Of a DNA stretch of 6,994 nucleotides, positions 1 through 5,257 are shown piece by piece. Numbering within the stretch: position 1 is the stretch's first letter; each line of letters begins with the position of its first letter. The notes beneath the pieces were generated by a model. It ran no database searches. It saw only the letters and a program-made list of their open reading frames with translations, and had not been told where the DNA came from. Both the position numbers and the translations under genes were made by a program. The stretch comes from Planctomycetaceae bacterium (GTDB taxonomy: Bacteria > Planctomycetota > Planctomycetia > Pirellulales > Thermoguttaceae). The stretch lies in the NCBI GenBank assembly GCA_031288765.1, contig JAITQV010000660.1, positions 1-6,994 of the forward strand. Direction: 5' to 3'.

Positions 1-426
1 CCAAAACTTTACCCGACAACAATCACAATAACGTTACAAGGACAACCTCTTGCGGATGCTGCTGTTCTGCTGACTCCGCTTGATACGGAAAATCACTGGG
101 TTCACGGTTCCCGAACCAACCAACAAGGAACAGCAACCATTTTGACACATGGTCAATACAACGGTGTTCCGCTTGGAAAATATAAATTGCGTGTCAGTAA
201 AACTGTTGTCGAAGGAGATCCGCCGCCATCTGATATCGAATTGGCAGAGAATCCCAATCGCCCAAAATCGCCACCGCAAAAGTATTTTCATGAAATTCCT
301 CCGGAATATAATGATCCGAACACAACGCCTTTCGAACTTGAAATCAAAACAACCGCAAATCATTTTATGTTCGATATTTCCAAACGTGTCAAAATCGAAA
401 TTCCCAGAGGAGGAGTTACTCATTAG
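1..426 (+). CDS. Carboxypeptidase-regulatory-like (Ig-like fold) protein, 5' partial
   Basis: Frame 1 is open from the first base to TAG at 424-426, giving 141 residues; the start lies outside the window. Residues 5-70 look like a small beta-sandwich of the carboxypeptidase regulatory-like type: a strand ITITLQGQPLADAAVLLTPL, then a TNQQGTATI turn and strand, then GVPLGKYKLRVSK. The pattern 'G-x-P-L-x-x-A-x-V ... T-x-x-x-G ... G-x-Y-x-x-x-V' is typical of this fold. A proline-rich linker (about 73-105) and a short C-terminal strand region follow. Planctomycetes carry many 130-170-residue lipoproteins of this kind, often beside DUF1559 genes, so a signal peptide with lipobox was probably encoded in the missing 5' part (inference). 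It is likely a non-enzymatic, surface-exposed protein of unknown ligand. Family assignment is from pattern recognition only. Confidence 0.8.
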   Translation, partial: PKLYPTTITITLQGQPLADAAVLLTPLDTENHWVHGSRTNQQGTATILTHGQYNGVPLGKYKLRVSKTVVEGDPPPSDIELAENPNRPKSPPQKYFHEIPPEYNDPNTTPFELEIKTTANHFMFDISKRVKIEIPRGGVTH

Positions 427-723
427 TAAAACATTGAATGCCGGAAAAGTCGAACAAACTATCGGTAGTATTCGGGGAGCAAACCTGAGAGATTGTCACG
501 AAGATTACGAATATCTCTATTTGCTTCAAGGTTGCTTGCCGATAGGCAACCGAAACAACCAACATGACACAAATTTAAGGTTGGCTAACGCCGACGTAAC
601 CGTTGAGTGAAAGCCCTTCGACGAACGATTGCCTACCTTTTTCTTACAAAACCACAGAAAATTAACCATGAACCCCAAAAATACCGTAAATCATTTACCT
701 GCCTACCGTTTGGGGATTTCCTC
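427..723. other. Intergenic stretch with no convincing gene
   Basis: No reading frame here has a believable start, ribosome binding site or family resemblance. A frame that overlaps the end of the first gene continues open to 610, but its sequence has no recognisable pattern. The only clear structure is the palindromic element at 530-635. No T-tract terminator follows the first gene. Confidence 0.6.
530..635. repeat. Degenerate palindromic element, left copy
   Basis: The left arm TAGGCAACCG (543-552) is complementary, with one mismatch, to the end of CGAACGATTGCCTA (622-635). The left arm also lies in a tight local hairpin, TTGCC (536-540) and GGCAA (545-549) around a GATA loop, with GGTTGC (530-535) opposite GCAACC (546-551) as an alternative pairing. 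The same arms, TAGGCA-CCG and CGAACG-TTGCCTACCT, recur in better condition at 6445-6505. This therefore looks like a decayed copy of a short dispersed palindromic repeat. No coding capacity is seen. Confidence 0.55.
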
Positions 724-996
724 AAAGTTTGCCGACATGCCGGGAAAGTTTGCCGGAGAGTCGGGAAAGTTTGCCGGAGTTCCGGGAAAGTTTGCCGGAG
801 AGCCGGGAAAGTTTGCCGGAGAGCCGGGAAAGTTTGGCGGAGAGTCGGGAAAGCTTGGCGGAGTTCCGGGAAAGTTTGGCGGAGTTCCGGGAAAGTTTGC
901 CGGAGAGCCGGGAAAGTTTGGCGGAGAGCCGGGAAAGTTTCCCGGAGTTCCGGGAAAACTTGCCGACATGTCGGGAAAGCTTGCCGGAATGTCGGG
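724..996. repeat. 21-bp minisatellite, 13 in-phase units
   Basis: Thirteen 21-bp units are joined head to tail with no insertion or deletion; a degenerate fourteenth follows at 997-1017. The commonest unit begins AAAGTTTGCC and ends GAGCCGGG. Unit positions 1-3, 6-7, 10-11 and 18-21 are invariant; differences concentrate at positions 5, 9 and 12-17. The unit length is a multiple of three and the consensus has no stop in any of six frames, so long open frames here are automatic and are not evidence of coding. Forward readings give KFAGEPG, KVCRRAG and SLPESRE heptads. None has a good start with a Shine-Dalgarno. In the KFAGEPG frame the changes fall mainly on first and second codon positions, the opposite of protein conservation. 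Most units contain CCGG-N4-CCGG or a close variant, able to form a small hairpin. Copy number probably varies between strains (inference). Confidence 0.9.
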
Positions 997-1132
997 AAAC
1001 TTTGCGAAAATCCCTAGTTATACTTTGAATAGTAACAAAGGGGTCTTTTGTAGGAATGTGGACGTCTCGTCCGCCATCGTTAAAAAGGAACCCTAAAAAT
1101 CGTTGTTCAAAGCTGTCTTTGTGACAAGATAA

Positions 1133-1150
1133 ACAGGATTTACAGGATTT
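1133..1150. repeat. Tandem ACAGGATTT pair
   Basis: Two exact 9-bp copies (1133-1141 and 1142-1150) follow GACAAGATAA. From memory, strings of the form 'aagataaacaggatttacagg' recur between genes in planctomycetes and other environmental bacteria. Here it is probably a copy of such a dispersed intergenic repeat, without known function. Confidence 0.5.
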
Positions 1151-1292
1151 TATTTGTTGTATTTGTTTAGCGGAATAATTTTAAAGCGGAAAAGCATGAA
1201 AAATTTGCGGAAAACGCAGAAAAATGCAGGAATTGTAATTTTTTTATCCTTTTGTATTTTTCTTTTTTGGGGTCTTTCCGCGTCTCTCCGCG

Positions 1293-1321
1293 TTTTTTTA
1301 ACGTATTCCGTGTTAAAAAAA
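1293..1321. repeat. T/A-rich inverted repeat, 10-bp perfect arms
   Basis: TTTTTTTAAC (1293-1302) and GTTAAAAAAA (1312-1321) are perfect complements around a 9-base loop. The CCGCGTT plus homopolymer context recurs in shuffled form at 6553-6566 (CCGCGTTAAAAAAA), so it is part of a dispersed sequence type. It lies 80 bp beyond the stop of the minus-strand gene, but it lacks a GC-rich stem followed by a U-tract and is a poor terminator candidate. Confidence 0.5.
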
Positions 1322-1401
1322 TATTATTTTGTTTGGAAAAATGAGATGAAAAGGCGGTTTGTCCTACGTAATAGTTTAACAAACGGCTGAATTGATACCT
1401 T

Positions 1402-1830
1402 TTATATTTCCTTTTTTCCAAATGCAGTTAATACAATTGATCTTTGGTGTGTTGAATGGCGGTGTTCGCAGAGATAAATTCCCTGCCAAGTTCCTAAAAG
1501 CAATCGCCCCCGACCAATAGGAATATTGACGGAAACTCCGACTACGGAAGATTTTACATGGGCAGGCATATCGTCTTGTCCTTCCAAAGTATGTTCGTAA
1601 GGCAATGTGTTCGGAATAATTTTATCGAGAGCCATCTGAAAATCCTTCCGAACATCCGAATCCGCATTTTCGTTAATAGTAATTGAAGCGGAGGTGTGTT
1701 GAAGGAAAATGTTTAACATTCCGCAGTCAATTTCACGGATTTCAGGGATTGCCTCAAGGATTTCACGGGTGATTATCCTTACTTTGTTTGACGAAGACGG
1801 TAATGTGAGTTTTTTTTGTATTATCAACAT
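1402..1830 (-). CDS. yjbQ: YjbQ/UPF0047 family protein
   Basis: This is a 142-residue protein, the usual length for the YjbQ (UPF0047, TIGR00149) family. Several family hallmarks are visible in order: HTSAS (45-49), N-E-N-A-D (53-57), EGQDDMPAHVK (83-93) and GTWQGIYLCEHR (113-124). The conserved histidines and acidic residues form a presumed active site. Members are small, cytosolic, trimeric beta-rich proteins. E. coli YjbQ shows weak thiamine-phosphate synthase activity when overproduced, and the true physiological reaction is unsettled. The frame runs 28 codons upstream to a TTG at 1914. I chose ATG at 1828-1830 because MLIIQKKLTL aligns with the normal family N-terminus. No Shine-Dalgarno precedes it, only an A-rich run, as is common in planctomycetes. 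The gene stands alone, with no thiamine genes nearby. It is divergent from the TPR gene. Confidence 0.92.
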   Translation of the reverse strand: MLIIQKKLTLPSSSNKVRIITREILEAIPEIREIDCGMLNIFLQHTSASITINENADSDVRKDFQMALDKIIPNTLPYEHTLEGQDDMPAHVKSSVVGVSVNIPIGRGRLLLGTWQGIYLCEHRHSTHQRSIVLTAFGKKEI

Positions 1831-2140
1831 TTTTAAAAATTTTTCTATTGATTTACCTAAAACATAAGTGTATAATTTTCTTTTAAAGAGGGATTTTTGA
1901 TTACCGCACATCAATAATCTATTTATATCAATTGTTCACTTTTTTAATTCACTCGACCCGAACTTTAACACCCCAATAAAATACTTTTTGACTTGCTCAT
2001 TTACTGAATTTTTTACTCCCATGATTTTTGATTATATTTAATTTCGTTTGTTTGTGAATTCTCCTGAGGCAAACAACTGGAACATTGAGATTCGGAACAA
2101 ACGATAACACAATCGTTTTCTGATAATAGGGTTATGAACA
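1831..2140. other. Divergent intergenic region between yjbQ and the TPR gene
   Basis: This AT-rich 310-bp gap must hold promoters for both flanking genes, but no hexamer pair here is convincing. Two inverted repeats precede the TPR gene: TTGTTTG (2048-2054) with CAAACAA (2070-2076), and AAACGAT (2099-2105) with ATCGTTT (2112-2118), a perfect 7-bp stem on a 6-base loop that ends 22 bases before the ATG. The second could be an operator or a leader hairpin; its sequence does not identify a regulator. Confidence 0.5.
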
Positions 2141-3022
2141 ATGTTCCGTTATTCATTGGTTTATTTTGGGATATTTGTTTTTGCGGTTGATATTTCCGTT
2201 TGTGACGAAGGAACAGACTATCAACACGGACTGCAACTTATCCAATCCGGTCAATTGGAAGAATCCGTTCCTTTTTTTCAAAAAGCCCTTCGGATTGAAC
2301 CCGACAATCTTGAACTCCAAAAGGAGTTTAACAATCTTCGGCAAATTATCAAGCTTCGCCGTGAACTTCCTATGGAAAAGAATGTAATTCAATGGGGTAT
2401 TGGAGCGGAACGCTTGCGCCGTTATTATGTTAAGTATCATGTTGTTTCGGAACATCTCGCTCTTGTTTTGGAGGTTCACCGCCGTGCCGGAACAATTGCC
2501 CACGCAATTGATGTTGTTGATGCTTTTTTAACGGCGGAACAATATCAGGAAGCGCTTGATTTTATTCTTTCGCAAAAGCAGCCCGAACAAATTCTTCCGT
2601 TGCAAATTGAGCAGGCGCGTGTTTATTTTGAGGCGGGGGACAAGGAACGCGCTCGAAAAATTGTTCGGTCTATCCCTTTTGAAAAATTGGATTCTCCCGA
2701 ATCATTATTTCGGTTGGCACGGGCGCAATCTATGACCTTACAACATGCTTCGGCGGTTAAGTCGTTGAAACGTTGTTTTGAGTTGACGCCGTCCAATATT
2801 TTGCCGTTAATCAAAAAAGAAGCGGAAAAATGTTCCGAATTTGAACCGATTCTTTCCTCTTCGGAATTTAGGGCGGTGATGGGAACACAGTCGCAGGTTC
2901 CTTCCAATGAGATGGATTGTGCCAAAAAATGGGTTGGAACATCGTCGTTGAATGAACGCCCGAAAAATTCCATAAATATATTCAAGGGCGAAATCGATTT
3001 TAACGATTGGCGGCTTCACTAA
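2141..3022 (+). CDS. Exported TPR-repeat protein
   Basis: This is a 293-residue protein. Residues 1-21 form a short Sec-type signal (basic start, hydrophobic SLVYFGIFVFAV core) ending near ISVC-DEG. The ISVC is not a proper lipobox because valine precedes the cysteine, so simple cleavage or an uncleaved anchor are both possible. A clear tetratricopeptide repeat covers about 26-58 (YQHGLQLIQSGQLEESVPFF, ending ALRIEPDN). Weaker TPR-like helical pairs lie at about 133-178 and 186-220. The end of the repeat domain, EFEPILSSSEFRAVM (233-247), resembles the closing segment of many TPR arrays. The charged helix at 68-101 and the polar tail at 249-293 are unassigned. TPR domains mediate protein-protein contacts; no partner is indicated. 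The start ATG has only a weak AGGG upstream (about 2128-2131); an ATG 7 bases earlier is out of frame. It is probably transcribed alone. Confidence 0.88.
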   Translation: MFRYSLVYFGIFVFAVDISVCDEGTDYQHGLQLIQSGQLEESVPFFQKALRIEPDNLELQKEFNNLRQIIKLRRELPMEKNVIQWGIGAERLRRYYVKYHVVSEHLALVLEVHRRAGTIAHAIDVVDAFLTAEQYQEALDFILSQKQPEQILPLQIEQARVYFEAGDKERARKIVRSIPFEKLDSPESLFRLARAQSMTLQHASAVKSLKRCFELTPSNILPLIKKEAEKCSEFEPILSSSEFRAVMGTQSQVPSNEMDCAKKWVGTSSLNERPKNSINIFKGEIDFNDWRLH

Positions 3023-3297
3023 TACCGCCAACTTCCATAATCACCCCATTTCAAGGTTAATTTACAAAGATTCCATGGGAATATTGCAAACGGTCTTGCA
3101 TTTATTACGAATTTCTGTTAAATTCCATCATTCATAATTGGTAAACAATTATCGAATTTTAACACTTTCTGAGTTTAAATTATTTCAAATGACCGAGTCC
3201 TAATAAATCATAACATTTAACGTATTTTTGAAATAATATTCCGCTGAAATATTATAAACATCAATCAAGCGACAGCCGGAAAATATAGATAAAGGCA
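3023..3297. other. Intergenic region before the glycosyltransferase
   Basis: This is AT-rich with no coding frame. A perfect 7-bp inverted repeat ATAATTG-GTAAA-CAATTAT (3134-3152) is present but is not followed by a T-run, so it is not a clear terminator for the TPR gene. The promoter candidate at 3228-3255 lies in its second half. Confidence 0.5.
3228..3255 (+). promoter_or_regulatory. Candidate promoter of the glycosyltransferase gene with palindrome in the spacer
   Basis: TTGAAA (3228-3233) and TATTAT (3250-3255) are each one base from the sigma70 consensus and are 16 bases apart. Transcription would begin near 3262, giving a leader of roughly 36 bases before ATG 3298. A perfect 8-bp inverted repeat, ATAATATT (3233-3240) and AATATTAT (3248-3255), overlaps this promoter, with CCGCTGA as its loop. 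The spacer thus carries a copy of the recurrent ATTCCGCTGA 10-mer (3238-3247). That arrangement would suit a regulator site, but this is inference from layout only. Confidence 0.42.
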
Positions 3298-4542
3298 ATG
3301 TCCAAAAGATTAAAAATTCTTCAGATAATTCCTACATTAGACCGTTGCGGGGCGGAAAAGCAAATGGTTCTTTTGGCAACCCATCTTCCTAAAAATGAAT
3401 TTGATGTTGAAGTTGCCGTTTTGACACGAAGCGGTTCATTCGAAGAAGAACTCGCTCATGCCCAAATTCCAACAACCCTAATTAAAAAACGTTCAAAAAT
3501 TGACCCGTTTGCCTTGAACCGGCTCAAACAGGAAATCAAACGTTTCCAACCCGATTTGGTTCATACATGGCTTTTTGCGGCAAATGCGTATGGTCGGAAA
3601 GCCGCAATTGATTGCGGTGTTCTGCGAATTGTTGCGGGGGAACGTTGTGTCGATCAATGGAAAAGTTGGTATCATTTTTACATTGACCGTTGGTTCGCCC
3701 CAAAAACCGACCGAATCGCCGCAAACAGCGAAGGTGTTAAAGATTTTTACGTCAAACACGGTTTGCCGGCGGAAAAATTTGTTGTCATTCCCAACGCTGT
3801 TGTGCCGCCGGAAACAACGGTTGGCGAGGCGTTTTCAGTTTCGGTAAATGAGATTTTCGAAGAAATCGGAGTTACGAATTTTGAACCGACCGGCGATTAT
3901 TTGCCGGTTTGCGATTCGGAATATGATTCGGAAAGGAAAACATTTCGTCCGGTTGCGCCGGAGTTCTGTTTTCAGCAAACGCCGTTTATTATTGGGGTTG
4001 TTGCCCGGCTTTGGCAACAAAAACGAATTGACGATCTTCTCTGGATATTTGAAACGCTTAAATTCGTCAACTTAAATTTTCATGCAATTATTATTGGTGA
4101 CGGTCCCGAACGTGATATATTGTTGCGTTTACGTGATCAGCGGCAACTCTCGGATCGGGTTCATTTTCTCGGTCAACGTAACGATGTTCCGCGATTTATG
4201 GGGCATTTTGATATTTTGTTGAACAACAGTGTTTATGAAGGTCAATCCAATTCGATTCTTGAATCGATGGCAATGGGAATTCCGGTTATTGCGACGGATA
4301 TTCCGGGCAACAACGATTTGGTTGTTGAAGGTGTTACGGGTTTGTTGGTTTCTGATTGCGGTGAGGATTTTCGGTTACGGCGGCGAACCTTTGTGGAGAA
4401 AATTCTTTTTTTACTCGAAAACAAAGAATTACGAAAACAAATGGGAACGGCTGCCAAAACACGAATTGCGGAACATTTTAGTTTGGAACAAATGATTCGG
4501 CGGTATTCCAAACTCTATCAAACACTTTGTATCAACTATTAG
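3298..4542 (+). CDS. GT4-type glycosyltransferase (GT-B fold)
   Basis: This is a 414-residue protein of the family-4 retaining glycosyltransferase type, which moves a sugar from an activated nucleotide donor onto a growing glycan or lipid at the cytoplasmic membrane face. The N-terminal acceptor domain (about 5-165) opens with ILQIIPTLDRCGAEKQM; the usual GGAE is CGAE (17-20) here. The C-terminal donor domain (about 229-400) has GVVARLWQQKRIDD with R237 and K242, the usual phosphate contacts, then GDGPER (267-272). The EX7E motif follows as YEGQSNSILESMAMGIPVIA, with E314 and E322. About 55 residues at 170-228, rich in acidic residues, separate the domains, where relatives normally have only a short linker. 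Donor and acceptor cannot be told from sequence. There is no glycan gene cluster around it. An AAAGG lies only two bases before ATG, so initiation may not depend on Shine-Dalgarno pairing. Confidence 0.93.
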   Translation: MSKRLKILQIIPTLDRCGAEKQMVLLATHLPKNEFDVEVAVLTRSGSFEEELAHAQIPTTLIKKRSKIDPFALNRLKQEIKRFQPDLVHTWLFAANAYGRKAAIDCGVLRIVAGERCVDQWKSWYHFYIDRWFAPKTDRIAANSEGVKDFYVKHGLPAEKFVVIPNAVVPPETTVGEAFSVSVNEIFEEIGVTNFEPTGDYLPVCDSEYDSERKTFRPVAPEFCFQQTPFIIGVVARLWQQKRIDDLLWIFETLKFVNLNFHAIIIGDGPERDILLRLRDQRQLSDRVHFLGQRNDVPRFMGHFDILLNNSVYEGQSNSILESMAMGIPVIATDIPGNNDLVVEGVTGLLVSDCGEDFRLRRRTFVEKILFLLENKELRKQMGTAAKTRIAEHFSLEQMIRRYSKLYQTLCINY

Positions 4543-4580
4543 TGTGTGGTTTGTAGTTTGGAATTTGTGGTTTGGTAATT

Positions 4581-4590
4581 ATTCCGCCGA
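4581..4590 (+). repeat. ATTCCGCTGA element, one-mismatch copy
   Basis: Reads ATTCCGCCGA, one base different from the recurrent 10-mer, and lies 40 bp before an exact copy. Confidence 0.45.
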
Positions 4591-4620
4591 TTATTTTTTT
4601 ATGTGTTTCACAGTTAAAAA

Positions 4621-4636
4621 ATTCCGCTGAAATATT
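4621..4636 (+). repeat. ATTCCGCTGA element, exact and extended copy
   Basis: ATTCCGCTGAAATATT is identical over 16 bases to 3238-3253 in the glycosyltransferase promoter. Unlike that copy, it has no matching left arm and no clear promoter hexamers around it. Confidence 0.6.
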
Positions 4637-4773
4637 CTGATTTCCGTAGGAAATTCCTATCAATAGAAAATTAACGCAACAAATCAATAAATCTCCATTA
4701 GGAGATTCATCTAAATAAAAACAAAAAATAAAACACAAAAAGACTCGAAAATTATTTTTTTGGGAGGGGTATC

Positions 4774-4801
4774 TTGACCGATATTTTTTTAAATATAGAA
4801 T
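4774..4801 (+). promoter_or_regulatory. Candidate promoter far upstream of the DUF1559 gene
   Basis: TTGACC (4774-4779) and TAGAAT (4796-4801), each one base from consensus, are 16 bases apart. Transcription from about 4808 would produce either a 450-base leader for the DUF1559 gene or a separate RNA covering the hairpins at 4875-5221. No other gene lies between. A promoter nearer the gene could exist but I cannot see a good one. Confidence 0.4.
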
Positions 4802-4874
4802 AACCGATCAAATAATTTTCCATTTTTTAATGTCAATATTTAGGAGACTAAATTATATTTTAAAAAATAAGTAG

Positions 4875-4892
4875 CCCGAACAAAAATTCGGG
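4875..4892. repeat. GC-rich hairpin in AT-rich DNA
   Basis: CCCGAA (4875-4880) pairs with TTCGGG (4887-4892) around a CAAAAA loop, extended by a G-T pair. An A-run, not a T-run, follows on the plus strand. On the minus strand a T-rich stretch begins several bases away. It is therefore not a standard terminator in either direction. Confidence 0.5.
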
Positions 4893-4944
4893 TGAAAAAA
4901 AATAATCGAGTACGTCAACAGTTGTTAAATCGTTTCGGCGATTA

Positions 4945-5043
4945 AGTAATTTTCTACAGACCAACGGATTTTCCGTGTAGAAAATTACTGTAGTGCTACA
5001 AAGTTGCGTGGCTCCCGTTCGGGGGGCGTCGCGTGTAGCACTA
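4945..5043. ncRNA. Twin long-stem hairpins, candidate structured RNA or palindromic element
   Basis: Two long perfect inverted repeats sit one base apart. The first has 14-bp arms (4945-4958 and 4976-4989) enclosing a nested CGGA-TTT-TCCG hairpin (4965-4975). The second has 10-bp arms (TAGTGCTACA at 4991-5000, TGTAGCACTA at 5034-5043). It encloses a GC-rich interior where CTCCC (5012-5016) pairs with GGGGG (5021-5025), with one G-T pair, around GTTC, and GCG (5006-5008) pairs with CGC (5030-5032). Both stems end in CTACA...TGTAG at the loop side. The GC-rich core stands out from its AT-rich surroundings. I cannot match it to a named riboswitch or RNA family. The alternatives are a structured leader, an independent small RNA, or a REP-like DNA repeat; sequence alone does not decide. 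Typing it as RNA is provisional. Confidence 0.4.
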
Positions 5044-5056
5044 TAGGTATGATTCA

Positions 5057-5221
5057 GTATTACATTTTAAAACATGTAATGCACCACTTTGGTCGGTGGG
5101 AATAACCTGTTTTAACAACCGTGTCGCTCCTGACAAAGAGTGACATTTCTGTTGCCGTTTCTCGGCTAATGTTTGTTTTCCCAATTTCAGCAAAAACAGA
5201 TTATACGTTATGTAATCTGTT
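5057..5221 (+). promoter_or_regulatory. Leader of the DUF1559 gene with further hairpins
   Basis: Three more inverted repeats lie between the twin hairpins and the gene. ATTACAT/ATGTAAT (5059-5065, 5074-5080) extends by two pairs to 5057-5082. TGTCGCTC/GAGTGACA (5122-5129, 5138-5145) has one G-T pair. AACAGATTA/TAATCTGTT (5195-5203, 5213-5221) extends to an 11-bp stem on a five-base loop. The last ends 23 bases before the Shine-Dalgarno. Any of these could be cis-regulatory; no known class is recognised. A minus-strand frame across 5041-5286 is read as chance. Confidence 0.4.
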
Positions 5222-5244
5222 AATATATCAAAGTTCTCTAATTT

Positions 5245-5250
5245 AAGGAG
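5245..5250 (+). promoter_or_regulatory. Strong Shine-Dalgarno of the DUF1559 gene
   Basis: AAGGAG, seven bases before ATG 5258. It is the best ribosome binding site in the window and fixes the start, which also places the prepilin signal at the very N-terminus. Confidence 0.85.
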
Positions 5251-5257
5251 AAAAACA

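Larger units (their letters stand above)
1018..1401. other. Intergenic stretch with small repeats, no gene seen
   Basis: This gap follows the minisatellite and lies downstream of the minus-strand yjbQ-like gene. It holds a perfect 5-bp hairpin GGACG-TCT-CGTCC (1060-1072), a tandem ACAGGATTT pair (1133-1150), a one-mismatch copy of ATTCCGCTGA on the minus strand (1167-1176), and a T/A-rich inverted repeat (1293-1321). A weak 78-codon frame at 1154-1390 has a low-complexity, lysine/phenylalanine-rich translation and no family resemblance, so I do not call it a gene. Confidence 0.55.
4543..4773. other. Intergenic stretch after the glycosyltransferase
   Basis: A low-complexity G/T run directly follows the stop (4543-4575, with TGTGGTTT twice). 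Two copies of the ATTCCGCTGA element come next, one with a mismatch (4581-4590) and one exact (4621-4630). Two perfect hairpins follow: ATTTCC-GTA-GGAAAT (4640-4654) and AATCTCC-ATTA-GGAGATT (4690-4707). Neither hairpin has a T-tract after it, so no intrinsic terminator can be called with confidence. No gene is seen. Confidence 0.5.

Noticed and set aside
149..610. 153-codon plus-strand frame overlapping the first gene
   Set aside because: It is mostly a shadow of the frame-1 gene, and its extension past 426 shows no family pattern or start signal.
724..996. CRISPR array
   Set aside because: Units are 21 bp and directly adjacent with no unique spacers, and no cas gene is present.
668..1096. 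A 142-codon frame starting at ATG 668 and spanning the minisatellite (KFAGEPG heptads)
   Set aside because: The repeat unit is stop-free in all frames, so length is not evidence. No Shine-Dalgarno precedes the ATG, and unit-to-unit differences fall on first and second codon positions.
1154..1390. 78-codon plus-strand frame
   Set aside because: The translation is low-complexity over T-rich repeat DNA and the antisense frame is equally open. No ribosome binding site or homology pattern is seen.
1831..1914. 28-residue N-terminal extension of the YjbQ protein (TTG start at 1914)
   Set aside because: The family N-terminus matches the internal ATG at 1830, the extension has no conserved pattern, and TTG without Shine-Dalgarno is a poor start.
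2141..2206. Lipobox in the TPR protein signal peptide (ISVC)
   Set aside because: Position -1 is valine; lipoboxes need a small residue there, so lipidation is unlikely.
4875..4892. Rho-independent terminator
   Set aside because: The stem is short and no T-tract follows on the plus strand; on the minus strand the T-rich stretch is offset by several bases.
4921..5043. Integron attC site
   Set aside because: The twin hairpins look superficially similar, but the conserved RYYYAAC/GTTRRRY core pair with an extrahelical-base pattern is absent, and no integrase or cassette genes are near.
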